From positions 13,208,162 through 13,272,161 of the forward strand of contig OW804099.1 in NCBI GenBank assembly GCA_942159475.1: a DNA stretch of 64,000 bases, in the 5' to 3' direction. Each line of letters opens with the position of its first letter. Position 1 is the first letter of the stretch. A program made the position numbers and the translations under genes. Source of the DNA: Sthenelais limicola (taxonomy: Eukaryota; Annelida; Polychaeta; Phyllodocida; Sigalionidae). The notes under the pieces are model-generated. The model worked only from the letters and a program-made list of their open reading frames with translations. It searched no databases and was not told where the DNA came from. Below are positions 9,814 through 21,346 of this stretch, piece after piece.

Positions 9814-10432
9814 AATTTCGCCTTGGAATCTGTCTCTGAGGTTTGTTGTTCATTTTGATACTTGAGATGTGATGAACTCGAGCCGTATGCGGTAGTGGAT
9901 AGCCCAGCTGAGATGACCAGACTTGATGGACATGACCCGGGATGACCTTTCTACCAGTCGCCTTGGTCGGATTGTAACCAGCTTGGACTTGGACGTTGGA
10001 TTTTACCTCGAACACCAGCAAAAGACTATTATCAAGACCTACCAACTTGTGCCTCAAACGGACTAAACTAGGATGTTACCGGACATTTGTGCTACGTTTA
10101 CCAACCTGCGGACAATACCTTGCGGTTGGAAACTCTGTGAATACTTTTACATACGGACTAAAACTTTCATATGGACTGGAGTGGATATTTCTTCACACTG
10201 CGATAGAATTCCTTGTGTGTTTTTACTTCAGCGTTGTTCGTGTATTCTACAAACCGGTATGGATTCCTGTGTTATCATATTTTTACTCTGTGATAATTTT
10301 TATATTGTTTGAGTGTCAAATTTACCTACTATTGTTGCTTGCGTTAAAACTTACTTGTAAACCTTATGGTATAGACTCTTATGTAAGGTCTAAAGCGGTT
10401 GTGCCCTCCTAACAATAAAAGGGGAGGGGCAT
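9814..10432 (+). other. 3' non-coding region of element A with polypurine tract
   Basis: No convincing coding sequence. The purine-rich stretch AAAAGGGGAGGGG at 10417-10429 sits three bases from the LTR start and is the expected plus-strand primer for reverse transcription. A small open frame at 9996-10412 runs through this region but has no recognisable motif and ends at the tract; I treat it as chance. Confidence 0.7.
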
Positions 10433-10856
10433 TGTGGTGCGCGGCTCTGGATTGACATTTGTTAAACCAGAGCCGGGGCTACGCGGCTGTTGTACCAGTC
10501 CCGCTAAGTAAGTCTAGAGTAGCCGCGCTGGTCGCGGTTGTGGTGGGTTTTGACCGATAGAGGTCGTTGTATTTCGGTGGTCTGTATTTTAACTTTTTTA
10601 TTGCTGTGTGATACTGCTTGTTCCATATATTTACTGTTATTCCTTCCTTATACACCCATTGTGTATGCACACCTATGTATTGATTACTCGATATGACGTA
10701 TTGTATGGTTGTTGTTCTCGTGAGAGCAGCCCGGGTGAGGAACAGAAGTATATAAAGAGAGAAGCTGGCGAGGTCCATTAGATCCTGTTGTTGTCGTTGT
10801 CTTTATTCGATAGATTAAGTCTCATAGTCGCTTAAGGCCGTCGATCGGACACTACA
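10433..10856 (+). repeat. 3' LTR of element A
   Basis: 424 bp, starting TGTGGTG and ending CACTACA, an imperfect 7-bp inverted terminal repeat with canonical TG...CA ends. It follows the polypurine tract directly and contains a TATA box at 10749-10756. No second copy is in the window, so the left boundary rests on the TG plus tract and the right one on the CA next to the minisatellite. Confidence 0.8.
10749..10756 (+). promoter_or_regulatory. TATA box in the element A LTR
   Basis: TATATAAA lies about 100 bases before the LTR end, the usual place for the U3 promoter that drives the genomic RNA. Confidence 0.6.
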
Positions 10857-11030
10857 ATTTCAACAATAGTCATTCAACAATATAGTCATTCAACAATATA
10901 GTCATTCAACAATAGTCATTCAACAATAGTCATTCAACAATAGTCATTCAACAATAGTCATTCAACAATAGTCATTCAACAATATAGTCATTCAACAATA
11001 GTCATTCAACAATAGTCATTCAACAATGTA
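10857..11030. repeat. Minisatellite, 14/16-bp units (short left block)
   Basis: About 11 tandem copies of CAACAATAGTCATT and its 16-bp form with an extra TA. Same family as the large array at 15031-17330. The LINE at 11031-15030 probably split one array in two. Confidence 0.95.
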
Positions 11031-11635
11031 TGTATATGTATAGGTTTTTATTTTCGGAAGTGTACACTTTCAATAACATATCAAATTTTGCACCGAAAAA
11101 GGGGGTGGGTCTCCTCTATGAAACCATAGATCTTCCTGAGGGCCCCCTTTGGAAAAAATAGAGTTACGTTATTAAACAGATACAGTAGTAGTTGGTAGAT
11201 AGATAGATGCAGCGACTACATTAACGTGATAAACTAATATGGCAGTAATAACAACACAAGTAAGACAAGCACAATAAACAATAAATTGGGCAATCTAGTG
11301 CCATGACGATCTAGTTTCTAGGTAGTTTGCCTACCTCTTCACTTTTAACCCAGATCTGGTACAGTACAGTACTTCTTTATATTTTGTGGATATATTGGGG
11401 TGTTGTAGCCAGTCGGTGAGTAGCATTCTGACGAACACTGTGTCACCTCCTGGCCGCATTCCCTTCATGTATTTACAGTTGCGGGTAGCATTCTGGCGAA
11501 CACTGGCCGGTTTCCATTATTACAGCAACTGTAATAATAGTGATATAATACAATAATACAACAATGCAATATAATAATAATAATAATGCTCAGCGGTTTG
11601 TGCTGGGGAGAGAGAAAGAACAAACAAGCGCCCTG
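11031..11635 (-). other. 3' untranslated region of LINE 1
   Basis: No coding sequence. It contains a short internal near-duplication of TAGCATTCTGRCGAACACTG (11419 and 11485 areas) and an AAT-rich microsatellite near 11540-11590. Confidence 0.6.
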
Positions 11636-14545
11636 TTACTGACTGTTATTTGGCTGTGCTGGGTCCTCTACCTCAGAGTATGAGAAAAAGTTTTCTTCAA
11701 GGTATGCCTTGAGATGAGGAATGGTGGGGCAGTTTCTACCTGCTTGTGGTAGTTTATTGAATAAGGAGGGTGCTTGGATTATAAACGATTTTTTAATTCT
11801 TTCTATTTTCGTCATAGGTATTTTCAGCATTTTACCATTAGCAAGATTGCGAAGATTTATTTTTCTTTTGTCAAGGTATTTCTCATCACAGCTCATCTCA
11901 TGGGCTAGGAGGAGAAGGCGTGAGTCTCTTCTCTCATCGAGGAATGGTATTTTTATTTCGCAGTGGAGATCCTTGACACTTTCTCTTTTATTAATTTTAA
12001 ATGCTAGACGTAGGAATGAATTTTGAATGGCTTGTAGTCTGTCTAAATGTCTCTTTTGGGCAGGAATATAAAATATGTCACAGAAGTCGAACACCGGGCG
12101 TACCATGGTTTTATATATCAAAAGTACGTTTTTACTTGTGAGGGCATGGCTAATTTTGGCAGTGGCTTTAAGTCTTTTGATTGCTTGTTCAATTTTTGAT
12201 ATTATGTGGGGATTGAAGGTCAGGCCTTCATCTATTTCTAAGCCCAGGTATCGGTATTCCGTGGCATAATCCAGTTCTGCCGAGTTGAGTTTCAGTTTAT
12301 TGGTATCTGTTTTTTTCTGTTTTCTGAGAGTTATGTTCATCACCTTGCTTTTGCTGACATTTATTGAGATTTTATTAACCCTGCACCACCTTCCTACCTC
12401 ATCTAAGTCTTGTTGGAGCTCTTTTTTTAGGGTGCTCTCTGTGGAGCTTGAGTGGAACAACACGGTGTCATCCGCAAAAAGTTGTATTTGTGACCGATTG
12501 ATCACCTGGTGGAGGTCGTTTATGTATAAGAGGAACAATAGAGGGCCCAGCACAGTTCCCTGTGGCACCCCATATGTGACCCCAGCCCTCCCCGATGTGA
12601 CATTGTTTGTGCACACCTGTTGATACCTGCCTGACAGGTAGTCTCTAAACCAGTCTATGACATGGATTGAGAGTTGAAATGTCTTAAGTTTATTGATGAG
12701 TATATTATGATCAACCGTGTCAAATGCTTTTTTGAAATCAAGGTACACTAAGGACACTGGATTTTTATTGTTTTTCGATTCATAGATATATTCAAAAAGT
12801 CTTTTGTGTGCCTGTTCCAAAGAGTGGCCTGCCCGGAACCCATATTGGTGTTTATATAAGAAGTTGTTATCTTCTAGGTGGGTGTATACAGCACTATGTA
12901 CCACCCTTTCCAGTATTTTTGCTGGGAGGGTGACTACACTGATGGGTCTATAATTTGATGGGTCTGTCCGTGGGCCTGCTTTATATAGAGGGGTGATGGT
13001 TGCTTCTTTGAAGTCTTTTGGGACCTTTGATGTATGCATTGATAGGTTGCATAAAAATGTGAATTGGTGGGACAGGGCACTCAATATTGGCTTCAGGACA
13101 CGTGTTGGGAGTAGGGGTATTCCGGATGATTTTGAAATTTTGGTCTTTTGTATAATCTTATAGACGGTCTGATGTGTTACCTCTGGGAAATAGAATAGGG
13201 CGTTTTGGTCTGGTATTGCTGCTCTGTTTGCATTTATGTTAATAGGCTGAACCTCGTTTTCCGGCAGGGGTATGATTTTGTCAGCTAATTTCTGACCTAC
13301 TGAAGCAAAGAAGTTATTGAATTCATCTGATGTTTCAGAGTCATTCAGAACTTCGTCTTGTTGGTTTTTTAGTCTGATTTTGTCTTGGGTTTTTGTTTTA
13401 CAGGGGGTTATTAATGGTTTCAGTATTTGCCAGAATTTTGTTGGGTCTGTAGAATTTTCGTCTAATTGTTCAGTTATGTAATCATTTTTTGCCCTGACAA
13501 GTCTCGAGTTCATTCTATTTCGGATAATTTTTGCATTTTCCCAGTCAGTCTCCTTTTTTGTGCGTCTTGCCTTTCTAAAGGCCCTATCTCTCTCCCCCGC
13601 CAACCTTCTCAACTCCCCTGTGTACCAAGGGGGTCTTACCCTCGCACCAGCAATGCGTCTCACAGGGCACATCCTATCTAGATAGAAAGATATGCGTTCC
13701 GAAATCATTCCCCAGCATTTGTCTACACATTTAGTCTGGTATAGCGGGACCCAGTTTTCGTTTGTTAGTATTTCGCATAAGATTTTAATGTCTAGGTTTT
13801 TCCAGACTCGTGTGACTATGGGAGATTTTTCGTATCTGTTTTTTTCTTTTTTCTTAATTAGAAAGGTTGGGAGGTGGTCACTTGTGTTGTTGTTTATGAC
13901 CCCTGATTTGCAAATGTATTTTGCGTTAGTGTATATTTGGTCGATGGTTTTTGATGAACGTTTTGTTACTCGAGTTGGTAGGTCTATTTTTGGTGACAAA
14001 CCGTTTTGTGCTAGCATTGGTGTAATTTTGCCTGACATTTCATCAGAGTCATGATTAAAATCTCCCATTACGTAGATGTCTCTTTTATGGGTAATTTTTG
14101 ATACAGTGCCTTTTAGTAATTCTATTGCCACTGGTAAGCTTCCACCTGGTGGGCGATATGTGTTTACGATTACCATTTGCTTTGACTTCTGTTTCCCACA
14201 CTTAATTACTTGTACTTCTAGATCTTTAGTTTGCACATTTAGGTGTGAGAGTATTTGATCATCTACTTCATATTCATCTTTTATATAGACCATCAGGCCA
14301 CCTCCCTTTCTTTTGATTGCTCGGTCAGTTCTACATTGCTGGTACGAAGGCACCTTGACCTGCCCATCCAGGACCTGACCGTTAAGCCATGTCTCCTGTA
14401 TGGCCAGTATGTCCGCTCCTGTCATAAGTAGGAGATCACATATATGGTTAAGTTTTGGCAGGACACTCCTGACATTCCAGGATATGAGGGTCACCCCTTT
14501 TTCTCCTGCTAGTTGTAAGGCTTCTAGCTCGACACTGTCAGGCAT
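11636..14545 (-). CDS. LINE 1 endonuclease-reverse transcriptase
   Basis: 969 aa. Residues about 15-235 form an apurinic-type (EEP) endonuclease: the SWNVRS start, an IQETW motif, MGDFNHD and a TSDHLP end. The reverse transcriptase follows from about residue 480, with YRPISVVTLPAKILE, the DFKKAFDTVDH motif, GVPQGTVLGPLLF and the catalytic FADD at 690-693. The C-terminus ends in the RLFIQAPSLFNKLP-like segment typical of the CR1/Jockey group. The frame has no breaks and the catalytic residues are present, so the protein may be active in target-primed reverse transcription. The ATG at 14545 precedes the endonuclease closely and matches family length. Confidence 0.92.
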   Translation of the reverse strand: MPDSVELEALQLAGEKGVTLISWNVRSVLPKLNHICDLLLMTGADILAIQETWLNGQVLDGQVKVPSYQQCRTDRAIKRKGGGLMVYIKDEYEVDDQILSHLNVQTKDLEVQVIKCGKQKSKQMVIVNTYRPPGGSLPVAIELLKGTVSKITHKRDIYVMGDFNHDSDEMSGKITPMLAQNGLSPKIDLPTRVTKRSSKTIDQIYTNAKYICKSGVINNNTSDHLPTFLIKKKEKNRYEKSPIVTRVWKNLDIKILCEILTNENWVPLYQTKCVDKCWGMISERISFYLDRMCPVRRIAGARVRPPWYTGELRRLAGERDRAFRKARRTKKETDWENAKIIRNRMNSRLVRAKNDYITEQLDENSTDPTKFWQILKPLITPCKTKTQDKIRLKNQQDEVLNDSETSDEFNNFFASVGQKLADKIIPLPENEVQPININANRAAIPDQNALFYFPEVTHQTVYKIIQKTKISKSSGIPLLPTRVLKPILSALSHQFTFLCNLSMHTSKVPKDFKEATITPLYKAGPRTDPSNYRPISVVTLPAKILERVVHSAVYTHLEDNNFLYKHQYGFRAGHSLEQAHKRLFEYIYESKNNKNPVSLVYLDFKKAFDTVDHNILINKLKTFQLSIHVIDWFRDYLSGRYQQVCTNNVTSGRAGVTYGVPQGTVLGPLLFLLYINDLHQVINRSQIQLFADDTVLFHSSSTESTLKKELQQDLDEVGRWCRVNKISINVSKSKVMNITLRKQKKTDTNKLKLNSAELDYATEYRYLGLEIDEGLTFNPHIISKIEQAIKRLKATAKISHALTSKNVLLIYKTMVRPVFDFCDIFYIPAQKRHLDRLQAIQNSFLRLAFKINKRESVKDLHCEIKIPFLDERRDSRLLLLAHEMSCDEKYLDKRKINLRNLANGKMLKIPMTKIERIKKSFIIQAPSLFNKLPQAGRNCPTIPHLKAYLEENFFSYSEVEDPAQPNNSQ

Positions 14546-15030
14546 GTCTGTCAGTGTAGAGCTACCTCCTCACCTGATATAACAACTTGGGTATCATAGG
14601 ATTAACTATATGGTATTTACGTTGACAAGTTTTGGCGGTAGCACCGGTTTGTAGTTACAAAATGTGTATGCGTATGTGTACGGCTTATGGACGAAGGTGC
14701 CTATTTCAATATTTAACATCTTGTATAAACACATATATATGTGTAACCCATTAGCCTAAATATATGAGGTTGTTGTAGTGTGTCCGTTTTCCATAAATCT
14801 ATATGAACACAGATATACATATGTATAAAATCATACAGACACACATATAAAAATCATACTGACACACATCCATAGTAACTCATACATGACTTAGTTTTTG
14901 TGACTTAGTTTTAGTTTTTAGTTTTATTTGTATCGGGTACTCATCTCAATGATGTTTACTTTTACTTTTATATTCAGTACTTTCATTACTTCACTCGATA
15001 TCTGATCATTTTGTAGCACCTGTTTATGGA
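14546..15030 (-). other. Upstream (5') region of LINE 1
   Basis: Non-coding, AT-rich, with short CATA/CACACAT runs. A degenerate minisatellite unit (TCATTGAATATAGT, about 15038) marks its right edge. Confidence 0.5.
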
Positions 15031-17330
15031 AGTTAACTCATTGAATATAGTCAACAATATAGTCATTCAACAATATAGTCATTTAACAATATAGTCATTC
15101 AACAATAGTCATTCAAGAATATAGTCATTCAACAATAGTCATTCAACAATATAGTCATTCAACAATAGTCATTCAACAATATAATCATCCAACAATATAG
15201 TCATTCAACAATATAGTCATCCAACAATATAGTCATTCAACAATAGTCATTCAACAATAGTCATTCAACAATATAGTCATCCAACAATATAATCATTCAA
15301 CAATAGTCATTCAACAATAGTCATTCAACAATACAGTCATTCAACAATATAGTCATTCAACAATAGTCATTCAACAATATAGTCATTCAACAATAGTCAT
15401 TCAACAATATAGTCATTCAACAATAGTCATTCAACAATAGTCATTCAACAATATAGTCATTCAACAATATAGTCATTCAACAATAGTCATTCAACAATAT
15501 AGTCATTCAACAATATAGTCATTCAACAATATAGTCATTCAACAATAGTCATTCAACAATATAGTCATTCAACAATAGTCATTCAACAATAGTCATTCAA
15601 CGATATAGTCATTCAACAATATAGTCATCCAACAATAGTCATTCAACAATATAGTCATTCAACAATAGTCATTCAACAATATAGTCATTCAACAATAGTC
15701 ATTCAACAATATAGTCATTCAACAATAGTCATTCAACAATATAGTCATTCAACAATAGTCATTCAACAATATAGTCATTCAACAATATAGTCATTCAACA
15801 ATATAGTCATTCAACAATATAGTCATTCAACAATAGTCATTCAACAATATAGTCATTCAACAATATAGTCATCCAACAATAGTCATTCAACAATAGTCAT
15901 TCAACAATATAGTCATTCAACAATATAGTCATTCAACAATATAGTCATTCAACAATAGTCATTCAACAATATAGTCATCCAACAATATAATCATTCAACA
16001 ATAGTCATTCAACAATAGTCATTCAACAATATAGTCATTCAACAATATAGTCATTCAACAATATAGTCATTCAACAATAGTCATTCAACAATAGTCATTC
16101 AACAATATAGTCATTCAACAATATAGTCATTCAACAATAGTCATTCAACAATAGTCATTCAACAATATAGTCATTCAACAATATAGTCATTCAACAATAG
16201 TCATTCAACAATATAGTCATTCAACAATATAGTCATTCAACAATATAGTCATTCAACAATATAGTCATTCAACAATATAGTCATTCAACAATAGTCATTC
16301 AACAATAGTCATTCAACAATATAGTCATTCAACAATATAGTCATTCAACAATATAGTCATTCAACAATATAGTCATTCAACAATATAGTCATTCAACAAT
16401 ATAGTCATTCAACAATAGTCATTCAACAATAGTCATTCAACAATATAGTCATTCAACAATATAGTCATTCAACAATAGTCATTCAACAATATAGTCATTC
16501 AACAATATAGTCATTCAACAATAGTCATTCAACAATAGTCATTCAACAATATAGTCATTCAACAATAGTCATTCAACAATATAGTCATCCAACAATATAG
16601 TCATCCAACAATATAGTCATTCAACAATATAGTCATTCAACAATATAGTCATTCAACAATATAGTCATTCAACAATATAGTCATTCAACAATAGTCATTC
16701 AACAATATAGTCATTCAACAATATAGTCATTCAACAATAGTCATTCAACAATATAGTCATTCAACAATATAGTCATTCAACAATAGTCATTCAACAATAG
16801 TCATTCAACAATATAGTCATTCAACAATAGTCATTCAACAATATAGTCATTCAACAATAGTCATTCAACAATAGTCATTCAACAATAGTCATTCAACAAT
16901 ATAGTCATTCAACAATATAGTCATTCAACAATATAGTCATTCAACAATAGTCATTCAACAATATAGTCATCCAACAATATAGTCATTCAACAATAGTCAT
17001 TCAACAATATAGTCATTCAACAATAGTCATTCAACAATATAGTCATTCAACAATATAGTCATTCAACAATAGTCATTCAACAATATAGTCATTCAACAAT
17101 ATAGTCATTCAACAATATAGTCATTCAACAATATAGTCATTCAACAATATAGTCATTCAACAATATAGTCATTCAACAATAGTCATTCAACAATAGTCAT
17201 TCAACAATAGTCATTCAACAATATAGTCATTCAACAATATAGTCATTCAACAATATAGTCATTCAACAATATAGTCATTCAACAATATAGTCATCCAACA
17301 ATATAGTCATTCAACAAATTAGTCATTTTC
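15031..17330. repeat. Large minisatellite array, 14/16-bp units
   Basis: About 2.3 kb, near 150 tandem units alternating between the 14-mer CAACAATAGTCATT and the 16-mer CAACAATATAGTCATT (one extra TA). Rare variants carry CATCC for CATTC or ATAATC for ATAGTC. No unique spacers occur, so this is not a CRISPR array. The array ends in a degenerate unit (AACAAATTAGTCATT) at about 17325. Confidence 0.98.
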
Positions 17331-18180
17331 CTTTGTCAGGATATATATTATAAAAATGTGGTGAACAGAGGGCATGACAAATAGCTCTACAGTTTGGTCA
17401 AGATCTTTATCATATTTTACAAACCAAGTGCTATAATTGTTGTGATCACTTTGCACTGTTGTCTCTGTTTAATTCGGAAATAAAGACCCGGTGTAGGGGG
17501 AAAAGAAAAAAAATAGCATTTTACAACAAAAATGTCTAAGTTAAATTTTTAAAAAACATAGGAAAGTCTGTATATCTGTACCTACATTATTAGCGAGATA
17601 ATGTTTGTTTTGTTTTTTTAATAAATTTTATTGGTCAATATTCACATGTGTGATAGTTCTCATTGCCAAGGAAAATGAATATTGTTAAAGTTATACATCA
17701 AATAAATATAATAGCAGCTCGTTGATAAGAGTTTTAACATTTTAAATGAGTGAGAGAGTCATACATATTCCAATTTTGGTTATAGTGGGATAATTTCCCA
17801 GCTATAATTCACGGCTAATATCACATTTGGCTGTAATACATTTGGATTTATGATAATACTCATTTATCTTTCATGGTCGTGAGATAACATTCGACTTAGT
17901 CATTTGAATAGAAGAATAATCTTCATCTAAACCTATAAGGCAGATAACATTGCTGAATATATAAAGAAGAGAAAAAAAATTAAAAAAAATGCAAGCACCA
18001 CACATCACCCAAGGCTAACCGAAACGTATCACCCTGTGTTTGGATCACACTTTGATTACATTTCATCACAAGAAAAAGGGCAGAAAGTGAACGCTTAACA
18101 CTACTCGATCTGTTTGGCGGCAAGTTGAGGATATATATATAAGAATATTTATTTCTCTTTTCAGTACATGCAAAATACAA
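17331..18180. other. Non-coding stretch
   Basis: AT-rich DNA with no convincing gene. One AATAAA lies near 17480. No long repeat unit or recognisable element was seen. Confidence 0.5.
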
Positions 18181-20210
18181 TAATGTTACAGAGAAAAAGG
18201 GTTTATCCTGTCAGCTCAGTTGGTCTTCCCAGGTTCCCTTAATAAAAAGATATTAAACAATGATAGTTGAAACAACTTTTTAGATAAACAGTGTACTTCA
18301 ATTACAATTTGCTTTGATCAATTTGTTATTAATGTTATACAATTTGTTATTACTGTTACACAGTAAAATCATTCAATATAAAATATTTAGTCTTAAGTAA
18401 GTATAATTTTTACATTTTTGGGATGGATGGATTAATATATAATTAGTTCTATCCCTTTAGTACGTAGTTATGTACTTAACTTCGCTCACATTAGTTTGGT
18501 TTATTTACAAGTTGCCCAGTATATTTCTGTGCCCTATACACAGTTTCGCATTTTTTTAACATTTTTCAGACCATGACTTAAATTCCCTTTTTTCTTCCTA
18601 TTCTATACTATAGGTTCACTTTATTTACAGTTTTACAAGAACTGCAACTACTTTGTTTTACGTAATTGAATCAGTTATTCTGGATTCTTCTACTTAGTGT
18701 ATATGTACAATGGTATTTGTAAAATCTACTTGATTTTTCATTGTTAGTCGTTCTGAGGGCCAACACTGCCCTACTTTGTCTTTTATTCTAATATATCATT
18801 TAACCCTAGCTACTTGGGTCTATTGTCCTAACCCGGGTCGTATTCCTTTTTTAAGTATCTTTTAAATTCTTCAATTGTTTCATAACACTGGTGCCTTGGG
18901 GCCAAGCTGTTCCACAGTTTGGGAATTTTGTACACAAACGATTTCTTAACCATTTCTGTTTTTGGAGTTATCATCTTTAAGTTTCTCCCTGTTGCTAAAC
19001 TTCTAAGGTTGAGATTTCTCTCATCTACGTTTACTCTGCTCTGCGCCATTTTAAAACCTATTTCCAGGAGATGAACATTCCTTCTATGTTCCAATTTTGA
19101 GAGACCAAGATCTTTGTGTGCCTGATTTGTGTTCTCTCTCTTCTCCAGTCTATTTATTATTCTAATGGCTGAGTTCTGTATAACTTGTAGTTTACTTATA
19201 TTTGACACGTTTCCTCCACTGTATAAGAGATCGCCAAATTCTATGATAGGTCTTATCGCTACTTTGTAGATCTTCAGCAGAGTATTATTGTTTGCTGCAT
19301 ATCTTATTTTAGCCAGCTTACTTATTTTGCTCCTAGCTGAGTTCACTCTCTTTGTTATATGTTGTTTAAATGAAAGAGAGTCATCTATATCGACCCCTAG
19401 ATATTTGTAAATTGAGGTTCTCTCTATCTCGTTATTGCCTATAAAGAACTTTGTTTTTTCATCATTTATTGATCTACTTTTCCTGCTAATTTCCATAACC
19501 TTACTTTTCTTTATGTTTAGCGATATTTTGTTTTCCCTGCACCAAATGTCGACTCGTTTCAAGTCAAATTGTAATTCATCCTCCACTACTCCTCTCTCTA
19601 TGTTTGCATTGTAAATAACCGTATCATCTGCAAACAGAATAATCTTTGAGTGTTTTATCCATTTGTGTAAGTCGTTAATATATACTTGGAACAGCAGTGG
19701 CCCCAAGGCAGTACCCTGTGGTACACCACATATAACATTTTCCTCACTTGAGGTATAATTGTTAACGACAACTGATTGATTTCTGTTGCTCAGATAATCC
19801 CTGAACCATTTTGAAACTTCGTTACTAGCACCTGTCATTTTTAATTTATGCAATAACCTTTCGTGATCAACCGTGTCGAACGCCTTTTTTAGATCTAAAA
19901 AAGCCGTTAATGACACCTGCTTATCATTTAAGTTATTATATATATTCGAGAATAATTTGTGGTGGGCATCTGTCAGAGACAGCCCTTGGCAGAAGCCATA
20001 TTGATTATCATAAATCATATTTTCACTCTCTAAGTACTGATAATACTGCCTCTGCACACATTTCTCCAGAATTTTTGCTGGCAGAGTTATAACTGATATT
20101 GGTCTGTAATTTCCAGGTTCAGTTTTGCTACCGTCCTTGTAAATTGGCGTTATGAGTGCTTTTTTTAACTCATCCGGTATAGATAGAGGATAGATATAGG
20201 ATAGAGCCAA
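18181..20210 (-). mobile_element. LINE 2: 5'-truncated Jockey-superfamily retrotransposon
   Basis: Homology to a non-LTR RT starts abruptly at about 20210 and runs to the C-terminus at 18828, followed by about 650 bases of AT-rich 3' region. The endonuclease and the first part of the RT are missing, as expected from incomplete target-primed reverse transcription. It belongs to a different lineage from LINE 1: about half of the shared motifs differ. Confidence 0.8.
18828..20210 (-). pseudogene. LINE 2 reverse transcriptase, N-terminally truncated
   Basis: 460 aa open without stops. It begins inside the RT domain just before KKALITPIYKDGS and YRPISVITLPAKILE. FLDLKKAFDTVDH, GVPQGTALGPLLF and the catalytic FADD are all present. 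The C-terminal PKLWNSLAP motif is intact. Although the remaining frame is clean, the copy lacks the endonuclease and cannot move by itself. Confidence 0.88.
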
Positions 20211-20271
20211 TTGTGGATTTGGTGGGAACAGGAGACAGGTGGGAAGGGAACCTCAATGTGTGAGACAAATG

Positions 20272-20668
20272 TGATATATATGTTTCAGGAAAATGAGTCA
20301 CAAGTCGCAAAATTGATATTTTTCAAAGTGTTTTCTTCACAAGCTCGCATTATTGGAATGTTCTGATTTTTGGAGGGTTTATCCCTTATAGCTATATCAA
20401 TCGATGTATCAAATATCAGGACAATCTATGGAATATATCTCTTCGTTTTAACGGTCCTCATATGGTCTGCATTTAGTTACTTTACTGTTTATTGACCCCC
20501 AGAAATATTGGAAACTTTTTTTTCAAAAACGAAAATATCAAACTTAAAATCTAGATTACTAGACTGTTAACCATCATTCGGATCGGCTTGATCTCATCTT
20601 TTCAAATATAATGGTATCTCAAAATCTATATTTTGCGACTTATGACTCATTTTCCTGAAACACATCAC
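20272..20668. repeat. MITE-like inverted-repeat element
   Basis: Inverted arms of about 45 bp: TTTCAGGAAAATGAGTCA near 20284 and its reverse complement near 20645, with matching outer GTGAT ends. The interior of about 300 bp has no ORF. The size and structure fit a non-autonomous DNA transposon. No clear target duplication was identified. Confidence 0.65.
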
Positions 20669-21037
20669 AAATGGCATAAATATTGTATAGGTAGAAAGGA
20701 GATTGGCCATATGCCCTTTGACAATCATAATCCATTCATATTGGTCTCCTGTCCTTATATACTTATTCAGTCATGATTTAAAAACTTAAACTATTTATTT
20801 CTCATTAATGTACGTTAAAATCTTTTTCACTTGAGCAGCATGAGATTACCATGTCACCATGGAAATGTTCTCAATAAGATTTCTGAATATAAATGGCATG
20901 TAACATGGGTGCAATGAGATACATGGGCATGCTACAGATAACCCCAATTATAAGGCACACTCAGTACACATATGGGTCACATTTTCAGAAAAAAGTACAA
21001 TTGGCAGCTGTACACATTTAGTAAATTCGGCTACGTT
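20669..21037. other. Non-coding stretch
   Basis: No gene or repeat recognised. It may be the 3' flank of the zinc-finger locus on the minus strand. Confidence 0.4.
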
Positions 21038-21203
21038 AAGCTGTAATTTGTTCAATACTAGCTGAATTAAAGTATATTTTGCATTGCATTGATCCTAGCA
21101 ATGTGTTTGGTTAGGTTGCACTGGATTTTGAACATTATTTTCGTCTGAAATGTGGGTTATTTGAGAAGATTGGCTAAGTTGAATTGTACATTTTCTGAAA
21201 ATC
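21038..21203. repeat. Dispersed segment also present at about 30751-30916
   Basis: About 165 bp matching the interior of the foldback element at 30205-31096 in the same orientation, for example CTAGCAATGTGTTTGGTTA in one and CTAGCAATGTGTTTGGTTAT in the other. Identity looks near 75-80 percent by eye. It lies at the distal end of the zinc-finger locus. Confidence 0.75.
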
Positions 21204-21346
21204 TGACCCATATGTACAGTATGTGTTTTTACATCTCTCGTCAGGCTTCCAGCCTCTGCTGCCCTACGGTCACACTCAGTACATGAATAGGGCTTTTTAC
21301 CAGTGTGTGTTCTCATGTGTTTCAGCCTCTGCTGCCCTATGGTCAC
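21095..21346 (-). pseudogene. Decayed C2H2 zinc-finger fragment
   Basis: 83-aa frame with part of one finger (HMRTHTGKKPYSCTECD) followed by unrelated sequence. It continues the tandem finger block at 21235-21730 and looks like a remnant rather than a gene. The C-terminal half overlaps the dispersed 165-bp segment. Confidence 0.55.

Larger units (their letters stand above)
1..10856 (+). mobile_element. Element A: Ty3/gypsy-type LTR retrotransposon, 5' end outside the window
   Basis: Gag, pol and a third large ORF lie in the same orientation and are followed by a purine-rich tract and a 424-bp LTR. The order protease-RT-RNase H-integrase in pol defines the Ty3/gypsy (Metaviridae) type. The 5' LTR, primer binding site and leader lie left of base 1, so LTR divergence and the target duplication cannot be assessed. 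All three ORFs are open from end to end, which points to a young copy. The 3' LTR directly abuts a 14/16-bp minisatellite, so the element probably inserted at or in that array. Confidence 0.9.
11031..15030 (-). mobile_element. LINE 1: near full-length Jockey-superfamily (CR1/L2-like) non-LTR retrotransposon
   Basis: One long endonuclease-RT ORF on the minus strand is flanked on both sides by the same minisatellite, so the ends can be set roughly at the array edges. The 3' end on the minus strand finishes in a short TACATA-rich tail beside the array. No separate ORF1 is present in the 485 bases upstream of the ORF, so either the element lacks ORF1 or the copy is slightly 5'-truncated. Target duplications cannot be told apart from the repeats. 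Confidence 0.8.

Noticed and set aside
9996..10412. 138-codon ORF before the element A LTR
   Set aside because: Hydrophobic by AT-rich composition, no signal or domain, and it runs into the polypurine tract; treated as chance.
15031..17330. Regularly repeated short units, as in a CRISPR array
   Set aside because: Units are directly tandem with no unique spacers, and the surroundings are animal DNA; it is a minisatellite.
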